This document shows positions 43,031-55,852 of a DNA stretch of 64,000 bases, one piece after another. A program made the translations under genes and the position numbers. Position 1 is the stretch's first letter, and each line of letters starts with the position of its first letter. The stretch is from NCBI GenBank assembly GCA_947683625.1, contig CANTUR010000114.1:1922001-1986000 (forward strand), written 5' to 3'. Below the pieces are notes generated by a model, which was not told the DNA's origin, searched no databases, and saw only the letters and a list, made by a program, of their open reading frames with translations. This DNA comes from Mallotus nudiflorus. Taxonomy: Eukaryota; Streptophyta; Magnoliopsida; Malpighiales; Euphorbiaceae.

Positions 43031-46000
43031 TGCATATGATGTTATAGTGTTGTTTGACCCCGGTGCTTCACATTCCTTCATTTCTCCTATGTTCGCTTTG
43101 AGAATCGAGTGGCAGCCTTCTAGGTTGTCCTTTCCTCTATCTGTGTCGACTCCTCTTAGTGATGAGTTGGAGACAGATGTCTTCTTTCCTTCGTGTCTGG
43201 TAATAGTTGATGGTAGAGAACTATTGGTGGACTTAGTATTGCTTGATGTGCTGGAATTCGACGTCATTTTGGGTATGGATTGGTTGTCGAGGTATTATGC
43301 CTTTATGAATTGCGGAGAGAAAGAATTGGTATTTAGAATTCCAAACGAAGAAGAATTTTATTTCAAAGGTGAAAGGATCTCCATGCCTCGTAATCTCATT
43401 TCTGCCATTACAGCCCGGAAGATGCTTAGTAGGGGTTGTCAGGGTTACTTGGTAGTGGTAAGAGATGTTGATAAAGAGAATGTGGCAATTGAGCAGGTGC
43501 CAGTGGTGTGTGAATTTATGGATATCTTTCCTGAAGAATTACCAGGATTACCACCAGATAGAGAGATAGAGTTCTGTATCGATGTTATACCTAGTACGGA
43601 TCCTATTTCTATGCCACCCTATAGAATGGCACCAGCTGAACTATAGGATCTGAAAGAGCAGTTGCAGGAGTTGCTTGATAAGGGTTTCATCAGACCCAGT
43701 ACATCGCCTTGGGGTGCTCCGATGTTGTTCGTAAAGAAGAAAGATGGTAGCCTTTGACTTTGTATTGATTACAGGCAGTTGAATAAGGTCACCATCAAGA
43801 ACAAGTACCCACTTCCGAGGATCGATGACCTATTTGATCAACTTCAAGGTGCTACATGCTTCTCTAAAATAGATCTAAGATCTGGGTATCACCAGTTGAG
43901 GATCAGAAGAGGTGATGAGCCCAAGACAGCCTTTCGAACAAGATATAGCCATTATGAGTTCTTAGTAATGTCATTTGGGTTAACTAATGCTCCAGCAGCC
44001 TTTATGGACTTGATGAATCGAGTGTTCAGGCCATACTTGGACCAGTTTGTGATAGTTTTTATTGATGATATCTTGGTTTATTCCAAGAGTGAGGCTGAGC
44101 ATGTTATGCTTCTGAGAAGGGTGCTTCAGACTTTAAGGGAGCACAAATTGTATGTCAAATTCTCAAAGTGCGAGTTCTGGTTGCATCAAGTGGCATTTCT
44201 AGGCCACATGGTTTCTTGAGATAGCATACAGGTGGACCCTAAGAAGATAGAGGCTATTACGGAGTGGCTGAGGCTGACTACAGTTAGAGAGGTACGGAGT
44301 TTCCTGGGTCTAGCAGGCTATTACAGAAGATTTGTAAAAGAATTCTCTAAAATTGTTGCACCTTTGACAAGGTTGACCCAGAAGAGTGCTAAGTTTGTAT
44401 GGACAGACAAATGTGAAGAGCACTTTCAGTTATTGAAGGACTTGTTAACGTCGGCGCTAATTCTGACTTTGCCCTCTGGGAATGAAGGGTATACAGTGTA
44501 CTGTGATGCTTCCATAGTAGGATTGGGTTGTGTGTTAATGCAAAATGGCCAAGTGATTGCTTATACTTCGAGGCAGTTGAAGAAGCACGAGCAAAACTAT
44601 CCTACTCACGACTTAGAGATGGCAGCCGTTGTGTTTGCTTTAAAAATATGGAGGCATTACTTGTATGGGGTAACATGTGAGATATATACTGATCACAAGA
44701 GCTTGAAATATATTTTCCAGCAGAGGGACTTGAATCTAAGGCAGAGGAGATGGATGGAACTCCTTAAAGATTATGATTGTTCCATTTTATACCATCCAGG
44801 CAAGGCGAATGTTGTCGCGGATGCCTTGAGTAGAAAATCAACGGGCAGTCTTGCCCATATTAGCATAGAGAGAAGGCCCATTATCAAGGAGTTGCATGGG
44901 TTGATTGATCAGGGGTTGTAGATGAAAGTTACCTAGAAGTGCCTTTTAGCTCAATTTAGGGTACGATCAGTATACTTGGATTGGGTTAAGGTAGCCTAAC
45001 GTAGAGACCCACAATTACAGAGGATTATGTATGAAGTGCAACAAGGGCAGTCACGGGACTTTGTGATTGACAGCGAAGGTGTATTGCGGTTGGGCACTAG
45101 GATTTGTGTGCTAGATGTTGATGACTTCAGGAAGGAGATTATGGAAGAAGCACATTTTTCTGCATATAGTGTTCACCCAGGTTCTACCAAGATGTATCAT
45201 AATCTGAAGGATACATATTGGTGGAATGAAATGAAAAGGGATATTGCAGAATTTGTATCCAGGTGCCTGACTTGCCAGCAAGTAAAGCTTGAACATCAAA
45301 GACCCTCGGAACTGTTACAACCCATGCCAATTCCTGAATGGAAATGGGATATGATAGCCATGGATTTCGTGACTGGGCTACCTCGGACTACTGGAGGTTA
45401 TGATGCTATTTGGGTGATTGTTGACAGGTTAACTAATTCAGCACACTTTCTACCTGTAAAGAAGATGTACTCTACTGATAGATTGGCAAGACTTTATGTC
45501 AATAGGATTGTTTGTCTACATGGAGTACCTGTGAGCATAGTGTCGGATGGAGGAGCCACCTTTACCTCAGTCTTTTGGCAAGAATTACACAAGGCCTTGG
45601 GTACCAGATTGGATTTCAGTATGGCCTTCCACCCTCAGATAGATGGTCAGTCATAGAGGACCATCCAGACGTTAGAAGATATGTTGAGGATGTGTGTAAT
45701 GGATTTTGGAGGACAATGGGTTTCACATTTGCCATTGATTGAGTTTGCATATAATAACAACTATCATTCTAGCATCGAGATGGCTCCGTATGAGGCATTA
45801 TATGGTAGGAAGTGTAGATCACTGTTGTGTTGGGAGATTGGTGAAAGGCGGTTAATGGGACCAGAGTTGGTGCAGATTACTTCAGAGAAAGTCCCTATTA
45901 TACAGCAGCGATTGAAGACAGCCTTCAGCAGACAGAAGAGCTATGCTGACCCTAGGTGGAAGGATGTATCCTTCATGGTTAGAGACATGGTGTTCCTGAA

Positions 46001-46229
46001 GGTGTCTCCAATGAAAGGAGTTATGAGATTTTGCAAGAAGGGTAAGCTAGCTCCTAGATACATTGGACCGTTTGAGATTTGGTCTAGAGTGGGGGAAGTG
46101 GCATATAGGCTGGTGTTATCGCCAGAACTGTCGAGAATCCATCATGTATTTCATGTATCCATGCTGAGGAAATACATCTCTAATCCGTCTCACGTGTTGC
46201 AACCTCAAGCCGTAAAGCTTACGATCTGA
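43031..46229 (+). pseudogene. Chromovirus pol, nonsense-decayed
   Basis: Same frame as gag. Protease: LFDPGASHSFISPMF (usual Ser after Asp is Pro), VILGMDWLS. RT: FPEELPGLPPDREIEF, then after a TAG at 43644-43646, KYPLPRIDDLFDQL, FSKIDLRSGYHQL and catalytic FIDDILVYS (about 44058-44084). RNase H: YCDASIVGLGCVLMQNG, YTDHKSLKYIF. Integrase: HPGSTKMYHNL with CLTCQQVK, MDFVTGLPRTTGGYDAIWVI, IVSDGGATFTS; the catalytic Glu codon of the GQSERT motif is TAG (45654-45656). It ends near APRYIGPFEI and HHVFHVSMLRKY. Other stops: 44217-44219, 44919-44921. Inactive. Confidence 0.88.
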
Positions 46230-46460
46230 CTTACGAGGAATACCCAGTGGCGATTATGGATCGCCAAATCTGACAGCTGCGGACTAAAGAGATACCGATG
46301 GTGAAGGTGCTATGGAGTAACCATTCTGTTGAGGATTGCACTTGGAAAACTAAAGCTGAGATGCGAATTTTTTCCTGTATCTCTTTCTTTCTTAGCCTTG
46401 TAATTCTTCTTTCCTTTCTTTTCTTGAATTTGAGGACAAATTCATGTAAGGAGGGGAGAC
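46230..46460 (+). pseudogene. Chromovirus C-terminal chromo-like tail and polypurine tract
   Basis: One frame away from pol, 46218-46365 encodes EEYPVAIMDRQ, then a TGA, then EIPMVKVLWSNHSVEDCTW, the variant chromodomain tail of the Tekay group. It would direct integration to certain chromatin. The sequence ends with a FEDKFM-like motif in the DNA near 46431-46446 and the tract at 46449-46460. Confidence 0.75.
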
Positions 46461-46694
46461 TGTAATATCCTATGTTTTATTTAAATAAAGTAATAATTGA
46501 ATTTGCATTATTAGCAATAATTTTTAAAAATTATATTAAATAATTTTTACTAGCTAGCCATATTATTATGTTAGGGTTATATAATTATTATTTTAGTAAA
46601 TTATATTTCCTATAGCACTAATTAGTATTTGACTATTTTGTAAGTAAAAAATTATTTTATATATTAATCTTGTTGTTTTTAGCCCTAATACATG

Positions 46695-46753
<59 letters not shown>

Positions 46754-46839
46754 GGTTTACAATGAATAAAGTTTTTTTTATAATGAATGTGTATGTATAT
46801 AAATATACAAATACAAATACATATATATATGCAAGTGTG

Positions 46840-46875
<36 letters not shown>

Positions 46876-46904
46876 ATATACAATAATGATAAGTACACAC
46901 ATAT

Positions 46905-46947
<43 letters not shown>

Positions 46948-49677
46948 AGCCTGAAATCCCTCACCAACACCCTCCTTCTCCGTCTGCCACCCACGCCATC
47001 TCTTCCCCTCACTGTGCCACCTTCCTCTTTGCCTGAGAACTCAATCACTGCCATGCACTGAGCTTCCAGGAGTGTTGTTGCTGATGCTGCCTTCTTCTTC
47101 CTCGCAAGGCAGCACCTTCTTCTCCTCGCACAGCAGCCCTGCACCTCCCGTCCTGCCCAGCTTCGGTCCTCTGTCCGTGCTATCTATTTGTGGCGTCGAG
47201 CTGCCTTCGTCGTCCCCATTTCCAGTGGTGGCATGTCCTCTTCTTCCTCTTCCAGCTGCCTTGCTGGACAGTGAGTTTTCCTCACCCATTCTCTTCTTTC
47301 CCTCTTAAATTCCTTTGGTATTTCGGTAGATATTAGGACTTGAGTTGTGGTTTATGGATTGTTAAGGTTAGTTTTGATTTTTTTTTCTTCTTCCTTGACA
47401 GTTTTGGTGTAATTATTGAATTTATACATAAATTGTATTGAAACTATTTGATATTTAGTAAGTTTAATGGGTTGTTATTTGAGCTCAATTAATAATTAGA
47501 ATAATTAAGGTTAATTTTTTTTATGTATTGATTGTTTTTTTTAGGTTTTAAGAATCTTGATGTTAATTATAAGTTTGTTAATTTTGGGTATTAATTAATA
47601 TTTTTTATTAATTTCAAAAATTATTTGTAAAAATTATAAAATTTTAATAATTGAGGTTATTATTAAATGTTATTAATTTTAGAACTCAAATTATAATTTT
47701 TTTTGATTTTTATACTATTTTTATAAATATTTTTGAGTTATGCCAAATGTGATTTTAGGTTAAATAATATTTTTGGGAGAAAATTGTTAGTTGATTAAAT
47801 GTTTTAATTATATTAGAAAGATTTATTTTGAGAAAATGAATTTTTGGCATGATTAAATAATTTTACGGAATTATTTTTAGTATTAATAGCACATTATGTA
47901 ATTTATTGGTAAAAATGTAATTTTACGCTAAACATAGTTAAATATATATTTTAATTAGTTTTATTAATATTTAATGGGTTTAGACAATTTTTATAAATTA
48001 ATTGGTATTTTTACCTAAGTAGTGTAAATTTTAAATATTAAATGCCAATATATATATATATACATTTTAATGGATTTAAAATTAGGTTATAATTATGTTT
48101 TGACGAAGGAAAACAAATTTAGTTGTTAATTTTGAATAATTGAAATTTTATATGTTTTTGTCTATTTTTAGTATATGTGTATGTGAAATATGTATTTTGA
48201 GAAATAAATATTATTAATTCTTGATATTTTATTGAGTTGTGATCTCGGTCGGGGCAAAATGTAGATTTGGGAGTCCGACTAGAGTGTGAATGTTTGTGGA
48301 TATTAGAAGTGCATTTTATGCAGGTCTGGCTCTACCTTTGGTAGAGAGATGTCCATTTTACGGAGGAGACTCTGCCGAAATTTTGGTAGATTTTTTTTGG
48401 TAAAATGTGATATTCATAAAATTTCTACCGTTAGTTAGGTTATATCCTGTCTATCGAGTCTTGCCCATTTTTCTCGAGTTAGCTTGGAATTTCATTGTTT
48501 TGCTGATTGTTGGTTTCAATTCCATAGTCATGTTTTAAAAGTCGATTTGTTATTTTTTTTAGAGCATTTCAGAGTAGAAGCTGTGAGACCGAGGCAGACG
48601 TATGGTCGTCAGCCTTCACATGCATCTTATAAGTCGATAGAATGATCTGTGCATGTGTTTTAATTTACAAATGCGTGCGCTCATATTTTAATATTGATAT
48701 TATATGGTTTATTTAGTTTAATGCTGTTATTTAATATTTAAACGCATTTTATTTATTTAAAATCAATTTTGAGAAATTTTGGTAGAACGGGCTACCTGGT
48801 GGGCTTCACCAGGACTATGTGCACATGGTAGAGATTGATCTGAAATATATATGATTGGTGAATGTTAAACTGGGATGGGTGCCTTGGTGGAAGCCTTTGC
48901 TCTCGGGGACTACCAGTGATTGTAAGGTTAATAATGGACTGGGATGGGTGCCTCGGTCGATGTCTTTGCTCTCGGGGATCACCAGTGCCATATATTGGGA
49001 TTAAGTGAATGACTATGACTTGGTGCCTTGGTTGATGCCTTTGCTCTCGGGGACCGGTAGTCTAATTGGAATAAGTGGGCTCGGTTGGCCATTTAGATTT
49101 TGGGTTTAGGGTTCTACTGAGATTTTTCAAAAAGCTAAGTTTATACATTATAAATTATTTTCACTACAAATATATATAGTTTTCAAAAAGGTTTTCAAAT
49201 TGTATAACTTTTTTTATTGACTTACTCAATGAGGTCTAATTCCCCTTAATTTATTTTTTTTCAGGAGCTTAGAAGTTCGACCTCAGACTACCTCCATGCC
49301 GGGTTTCTTCTTCACTGGCTATTTTATGTAGGTTATTGTAAGCTGTACTGTGTGTTAATCTAGGTTGCTGCAGTAGTATATGTACTAAGGATTGTATGGT
49401 TTAAATATATTGGTGTAATTTAATTGTGTAAACCACACTTATGCATAAAGATTTAAATTTGATTTATAATATGAAACATTGAAGAACATTTTAATTAAGC
49501 ATTTGAATTTGTGTATTTTGAGAAAAATCAGTTTGATAATGTATTCTATTTTAAAATAAAGTTTTAAACTATAAGGTGTTGTTTATCTTTTCTTTAAGGC
49601 TTACTACGGGTTTCGGGGGCCTTATGTCTTCCCATTCCCTAGTGCCGGTCACGTGCCCTCGGGTTCGGGTCGTGACA
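46461..49677 (+). repeat. Chromovirus 3' LTR
   Basis: 3217 bp, TGTAATATCCTATG to GGTCGTGACA. Paired with 38248-41399 with scattered, mostly transition differences and several indels. Carries (TA)n at 46697-46751 and 46910-46944, a CT-rich block at 46950-47300, the three-unit repeat, and the 49098-49262 segment that the 5' LTR has lost. Confidence 0.9.
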
Positions 49678-51339
49678 TCCCCATACATCATAATGAATGG
49701 TCATAAATGGAATTAAATTTTTATTATACCTCGGTACATAAGAAATTTGGTGGCCTGTTGCCAATTCATAAATATTACACTTGAATTCCAAGTCTGTGGC
49801 ATTCAAAAATAAATCTTGTTTTATTTGTCTAAGATAATGAAAAGAAAGATGACCAAAATGACGATGCCATAAGATTACTTGGTCTTTACTCGAGCAACTT
49901 CCATTAACCCTATTTACTTGACTTGACTTTTGACTTGAATCATCATATAAATCAAGGTAGTATAACTTTCTACATTTAACACCAGAGCCAATAATCCGGT
50001 GCATTGCAATGTCATGAAATACTCAATAATTAGGCCAAAATTTGATAGTGCAATTCAAGGTTTCAGTAATTTCGCCAACATATAGTATATTATAAGAAAT
50101 AGATTGAACAACAAGAACAGTATCTAGATTAAGAGAGTCAGAGTTAGATATTGATCCTTCATGAGTGACCGGTGCTATGCCTCAATTAGTAGTTAGAATA
50201 TTTTGTTGGATTGATAAGCAGATGGATGTAAAATGGTTAGTGGAGTTTGTCATATGATCAGTAGCACCTATGTCAATAATCCATGTATTATTTTAAGTAA
50301 GATTTGTCATACCTGACATTGTATCAAGATCACCAGTTGGTTTAGTACCACTAAAGGTGGCAATTGTAGAGCTTTTTACAAGGCTTTCTATTGAAATCCC
50401 ACTATTTTGGATATCCCATAATTTTATACCACTATTCCTTGGAGTGTCTAACTTCACCACAATGAGTACATGTGTATGTGATGGACTTACTCGGTATTCT
50501 CCTTTTAAATTGGGGATGAGTTTAACCTGCTACAAGTACATAATGGTCTGACAGTATCTTCGGCTCTTCCATCATATGTCACTAGTTGTGATCCCTCCGT
50601 ACATATACATAACTAGACTCAAAATCAAGAGGTGGATCCTTTCAAAGTATTTCACTTTGAGCAATATTAAATTCCTAATCAAGCCCGGCTAGGAAAATAT
50701 GTGTTCGAAGCTGAGATATATGTTTATGGAGTGATACTACTCCATTAACATCCTCCTCTTGTGCACACGTCCGAGCATCAATTTCTTGAAATATTCCAAT
50801 CAGTTTATTATAGTATGCAGGTAATGGCTTACCATTTTGATGTGTTGTAAATGATTTTCAGTTCAATTCAAATAATTGAGTTTCGTTAGATCCATCATAG
50901 AAGGTTTTTGAGACAACATCCCATATCTCCTTTGCTGTTATAAGATGGATGAATCTCTACATCAATGTCGGGTTCATGGAGTCAATCAGCCAACTTTTGA
51001 CTCGGTTATTATCAAGGAGCCAAGTTTCTAACGTTTTATCTCTTGCTGGTGGCTTTGGCATAGTACCAATAAGAAAGCCAAATTTATTTTTGGCTTTAAT
51101 TCGCATCTCCATTATATGTGACCATAGAGTATAGTTCGTATAATCAAGAATAATTCCTATGGGAAAGGGATAATTATTTTGAAGGGTTTGAATAAAATTG
51201 GGTATTCCGTGGGATACGATGGATGTGTTTTTTATGGTCATGATTTTGAAGATTCAAAGAATTCAAAGGAAGAAAGAAAAAAATATGATTTCAAGAATTC
51301 AATAAAAAATTCGATTTCAATGGATATGCTCTGATACCA
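49678..51339 (-). pseudogene. Copia 5' half: gag, protease, integrase N-part
   Basis: Reading down from 51241 on the minus strand: gag start MTIKNTSIVSHG with NYPFPIGIILDYTNYTLW and KNKFGFLIGTMPKP (50957-51241), more gag in broken frames, protease WIIDIGATDHMTNSTNHF (about 50245-50298, the usual DTGA is DIGA), and the integrase zinc domain WHRHFGHLSFHYLRQI with IHYDVWG at 49639-50004, ending at the chromovirus target site. PBS at 51328-51339. Decayed throughout. Confidence 0.82.
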
Positions 51340-51560
51340 TGAAGAATAAAATTCAGAGAAAAAGAGAGAAAATTCAAGGGAAATATTTTTCCATGATATT
51401 CAAAGAAGGGTTACACCCCTTATATATACACATAGGAATCTTAATCACAATCTAATTAGGAATAGAATAACATTCTAAATTGAATAAAATTTTTTATTCT
51501 TAATTGTATATAAATATTTATTTCCTTATATATACAATAAAAATATTTACTTCATCAACA
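51340..51560 (-). repeat. Copia 5' LTR
   Basis: 221 bp, TGAAGAATAAAA to CATCAACA, followed by the TTATA duplication. Confidence 0.88.
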
Positions 51561-53888
51561 TTATAAGCTTACAAGGTAAGGAGATGAGCTGGGAAAAAGT
51601 AGCTTGTAAGTAGCAACACTGTATATAAGAGTAAGGAAGAAAGACACAATGATCCATCAACACATCTACATAACCAATAATCAACAATCATCAAACACCA
51701 ATTATCATCAACTATCAAAATCAACCATCAGCAATATTTATCTTTAGCATGGAATTCTAGTTTAGAGCAATATTTTTCGTGTTAGGTTCAAAGCACAAAT
51801 TATCTTTCAGTTTGTACTAAGTTGTAGTCAATACAATTTCCTTTTATTATTAAATTTTATTTCATTTGTTTGAATTTCCAACAAATTGTGATAAAGACGT
51901 TTGGAAACCAACAATCCGTCTGAAAATAAGTCAGTCATAATTTTGACGACTTTAACTCATCTCGCACACTCAATTCTGTCTAAAAATAAAATTTCACCAA
52001 CAAGTAGTTTTTATAAAATGGAAACTCACCTCGTTTTAGTTTTAGTTTTAGTTTTATATTATATATAAAAATTAGGCAATTACTTGCGCTTTGTGTGAGT
52101 AAACTTAATTTTTTTACAATTAATTATTATGAACTAATAATTATAAAATTGTTATTTGTTTTAAAAAATAACATGCTAATGATTTTTATGATAGAATGGA
52201 AAAACCATTGGAATAAATGCCTTCAATTTCTATATCCACCACACACAAAATGGAAAATATCATTGTTTTTCTTTATCATTGAGAATTGTTGAGTATTTTT
52301 TTTTTGTCACACCAATGTTACAATCTTCTAATCATGCAGAGATTTGTTTAAAGAATGAGTTTTTTTTTTTTTTTTTTTTTGATATAAAAACCACATAGTA
52401 TGACTCGAAACTCTAAATTTGTTTATATATATTTGTAGCATTTGGTGACATGACTCATCTAAAATTCACAATCAATTTAAATTATACTTATCACTTTTTT
52501 TTTTTGCTTGTGCTCATGTTTACATTCAAGTTCAAGATATATTAGTTCTAAATTAATTAAAACAAAGGTATTACAAATTGATATAAACTAAATAATAAAA
52601 AACTTAAGGATGCATAGAAATGGTAGAAACATTTACGATTATATCACAAATTTGAAAAATTCTTAAATTAACAATCACATTAAAAAAATAATAATTAACA
52701 TGTAAATAGTTGAATGAAAATAATGAGAAATTACCTAAGGATTGTCTTTTTTGTGTTTTTTGAAAGCAGAAATTGCATTAAAGAGAGAGGCCAACAAAAC
52801 CAATACGACTGGAGATAAACCAACCTCCTAAACCCTGAATATGCCATGGGAGTCATAGTCCAAGTATATTTAAAATGTACTTTTTCTTTTTATTTATCTT
52901 CATACTCTTTGTCTCAAAAGGGCTTTATAGCTAATCAAAATTTTCTTTGGTCCCAATTGATAATGAAGTTATGGTGGTGGATGGATGGACCTTGCAATGC
53001 AAGGAATGACATTGAAGAATGCAGGATAAGGGCAGTGCTTAAGGTGCAAGAAGAAAGTGAAACACTCATGCCCATGGCCTCTGCTTAGGAAGGCCATGAA
53101 TACAATTTGTTCTAACATCAAGAACGTTAAATGATAATTTAATATTAATACATGATAAGCTTTTATGTAGTTTTTTTGAATTTAAAAAAATAGAGAGAAA
53201 TTGGATTTGAAAAATGAAATCATTTAGTAAATAATTTGTATACAAAAAGTTTGAAAAATAAAGAGATGTAATTTTAGAAAATAACAGAGAAAATTCTCTA
53301 AGATAATTTTATTTATAAAAAATAAAAAGATTATTTTTCTAAATAAATATAATAAAGTTCTAAGATGGAAATATGTTTCAAGTGATGAGGTGAAAATTAC
53401 TAGGAATGAAGATAAAAATAATGAATTCTAAAGTATTGGTAGAGGGTTTCGATTTAATCACCCACTCACCCATGCTCCCTTTCAAAATTCCTAATATAAG
53501 GACCAAGTTAAATAATAATAATAAAAAAAATGCAACTTGGAAAAATCATGAACGGTAATGGAGGACTGACCAAGTCAATCCACCAAAAGTACCTATAAAT
53601 AAATAAACAAATAAATCAGCTTGTAAAGCTTAAAACATCAGAATGAATTGAATAATGCTTTAATTGGAATAAATAAAGAAAACAATTTGTGTACAGACCA
53701 AAAGATACACATATACGTTGTGTAAAAATTTGAGTTTAGAAGAGATTTATTTAAATTAATTTTAGTTGCATGTGAAAATTCGTTGAAAATTGATTTTATA
53801 TATATGTTTCTTGACTCCAATTTTTACTTAAATATATATATATATATATAAAGAATTTCTTTAACAATCATTCTCATTATTGTATTAG
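51561..53888. other. AT-rich DNA, possible LTR fragment at its start
   Basis: 51566-51883 may be the right part of an LTR that continues from 35324-35385 (TATA-like TGTATATAAGAG at 51612-51623, end TTTCCAACA). The rest is AT-rich with a T-run at 52361-52380. A short open stretch at 52846-53088 has no recognisable motif and I do not call it a gene. Confidence 0.5.
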
Positions 53889-55250
53889 TTGAGTACGAAG
53901 ATTTTAACTTCTAACTTGATGTGGGGGTTCTCTCTAGGGTTTCTCTTTGACGTGTGGTTCCTGGTCTCCGATGCCGCAGTCAGGCAACCCTATTATCCAA
54001 TGGACTACTTTAGTCATAAAGTCATGTTTTTTTCGTTTGCTCCTATAGAAAAACCTTCCTACGTGTCAGCTGTAACCAAATCTTCTACTACCATTCTGAT
54101 TCCTGAGGATTCCGTTGCCACTGATTAGGGCGGATTTATTGCAATCAAAATAAACCAACAGATATACGAGCAACAATAATCAGTTTGCTAGTATGCCGGA
54201 ATTGCAAGAATAATTCTCGCCAAAGGAGATGCACCATAGAAGCTTGGGGAACTTAAAAGCAAACTAACGATAGTCTGGGGGATTTCACAAAACCGGAAGA
54301 TTATTTCTTTAGGATGTGGTTATTATCACGTTATTTTGAATTCAAGTTCAGATACGAATTCAGTATGGAGTAGATAACGCTTAAGCCTGAAATCCTCAGA
54401 TTGCAACATTGGACTCCAATTTTTATCCATTTGCTCAGACATCCACAAATTCACAATTATGGGTTCATTTTTATAAGCTCCCATGGGAGTACTAGCACCC
54501 TCAAATTCTCTCTTCCATTGCTAAAAGTATGGGTGTTCCACTGAAAATTGATAGCAATATTGTGCATGATGAATTTGGTCACTATGTAAGGGTTTTAATT
54601 GATATTGACTTATCATTATCCTTACCAAAAACTCTCTTGATTGAACGTATTGGAAAAAGTTTTTTCATAGAAGTTGTTTATGAAAATCTCCCTTCTTTTT
54701 GCTTAATTTGTTCGAATATTGGTCACACCTCTAAGGAATATAGATTGGGGAAAAAGCTAGTCCAACCGGTAACTACTCAGCCTTAGAAACCAGACAAGTT
54801 GAAAGAGCAGAAATCAGTTTGGAAACCTAAAGCCAATTATGAGGTTCATTCTGATAACGCTTTTAAACTTTTAAATGCAGGAATCAATATGGAAGATGTT
54901 GATAAGGATATGCGGACTGATCCTAATGCACCAATCTTGAATATGACGAAGAACTCTAATCCTGCTGCAGCAGTTAATCGATAAATTATCCCCACCATAA
55001 CTATGCAACATCCAATGCTGGTTGATGAAGAGCATGAACAATCCTCTGACTCTGATTTGCCTCGGGTTTCTGATAAGTTACCTTTATGACTGATGACAGA
55101 AAAAATTCTTGATGAGCATGTTGTAGATGTGAGGAGTGAGGAGGCTCATACAACAGCTCAGGTACAACATATTGATGATGGTAATACTCTTAATTGCTCA
55201 TGGGCTGATGAAGTGGACTTAGAAGAGGAGCAATGGACCACTGTCACGAG
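53889..55250 (+). pseudogene. LINE ORF1, decayed
   Basis: Recognisable parts: the N-terminal segment ending near 54128 (SYVSAVTKSSTTILIPEDSV), a broken stretch matching the DUF4283-type RNA-binding domain (54130-54520), then GVPLKIDSNIVHDEFGHYVR at 54529 and the zinc knuckle CLICSNIGHTSKEYR, in which the final Cys is Tyr. An acidic tail with SWADEVDLEEEQW ends near 55250. Several stops and frame changes. Confidence 0.75.
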
Positions 55251-55320
55251 ATAAATCTGGAAATTTCCAAGTTTCCCTTTCTAAAAGGGTTACTAGAAAA
55301 CTTGAAAAGCTTAATTTATG

Positions 55321-55852
55321 AAGATTTTCTACTGGAATTGTAAAGGTTTGGGTGATGCTAATACTCAAAGGACAACGTTTTCTTTTTGCCAACAATTTAC
55401 TCCTGATTATAGTTGTTTAATTGAGTCAATGGTTGATTTTTCTTCCATTCATCATTCTTTTTAGGATAGATTAGATGTCTCTTTGATAGCTACTAATGCT
55501 TTGCCTATTCCTTCTGTTTGGGTTTTGAGCAAACATTGTCTTTCTCCTCCTACTTTCACATATATTCACTCTCAGCATATTACTATTAATGTGTAATTTG
55601 CTAATATGGTGCAAAGGATCTCTTTTATTTATGACAGTATTTAGTGCATTAGACGGATGGAATTGTGGGATGATCTTCATAATTTATCTTCTACTTTTTT
55701 CTTTAGTTGGTGTACTCTTGGAGATTTTAATGCCATCTTGGGTTATCATGAGAAATCTGGTAGACCTTGGCTTCGATTCCTTGCAAGGAATTTCAAATTT
55801 AATTAATGATTATTCTTTATCAGATATTCCTGCTCGAGGAGCGGTTTCTTCA
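55321..55852 (+). pseudogene. LINE ORF2 endonuclease, N-terminal part
   Basis: Starts ATGAAGATTTTCTACTGG (MKIFYWNCKGLG, the conserved first endonuclease block), then TPDYSCLIESMVDFS with the active-site Glu, WVLSKH, YDSI-stop-CIRR, and LGDFNAILGYHEKSGRP with the catalytic Asp/Asn. Stops are present. The domain would nick target DNA at insertion. The sequence is cut in the block before FTWSN, which resumes at about 60168. Confidence 0.8.

Larger units (their letters stand above)
38248..49677 (+). mobile_element. Tekay/Del-type chromovirus (Ty3/gypsy)
   Basis: LTRs 38248-41399 and 46461-49677, PBS at 41404-41415, gag-pol 41571-46229, polypurine tract AGGAGGGGAGAC at 46449-46460, and target duplication TCCCC at 38243-38247 and 49678-49682. 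The duplication sits in the Copia integrase gene, whose codons resume across it. LTRs above 3 kb, protease ASHSFIS, GGYDAIWVIVDRLT in integrase and a chromo-like tail place it in the Tekay/Del group. Gag and pol share one reading frame broken almost only by stop codons. Confidence 0.92.
35386..51560 (-). mobile_element. Old Copia element with nested chromovirus
   Basis: LTRs 35386-35606 and 51340-51560, each 221 bp (TGAAGAATAAAA to CATCAACA), differing at roughly a tenth of positions by eye, flanked by the perfect duplication TTATA (35381-35385, 51561-51565). The minus-strand PBS TGGTATCAGAGC is at 51328-51339. Gag is near 50957-51241, protease near 50255-50300, integrase split at 38247/49678, RT at about 36145-37100 and RNase H at 35614-35937. 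The middle 38248-49677 is a later chromovirus insertion. Excluding it, the element is about 4.7 kb, a normal size for the RE/Tork-like Copia group. All coding parts are decayed. Confidence 0.88.

Noticed and set aside
52846..53088. 80-residue ORF as a possible small gene
   Set aside because: Starts in ordinary AT-rich DNA and has no domain, no promoter and no splice context.
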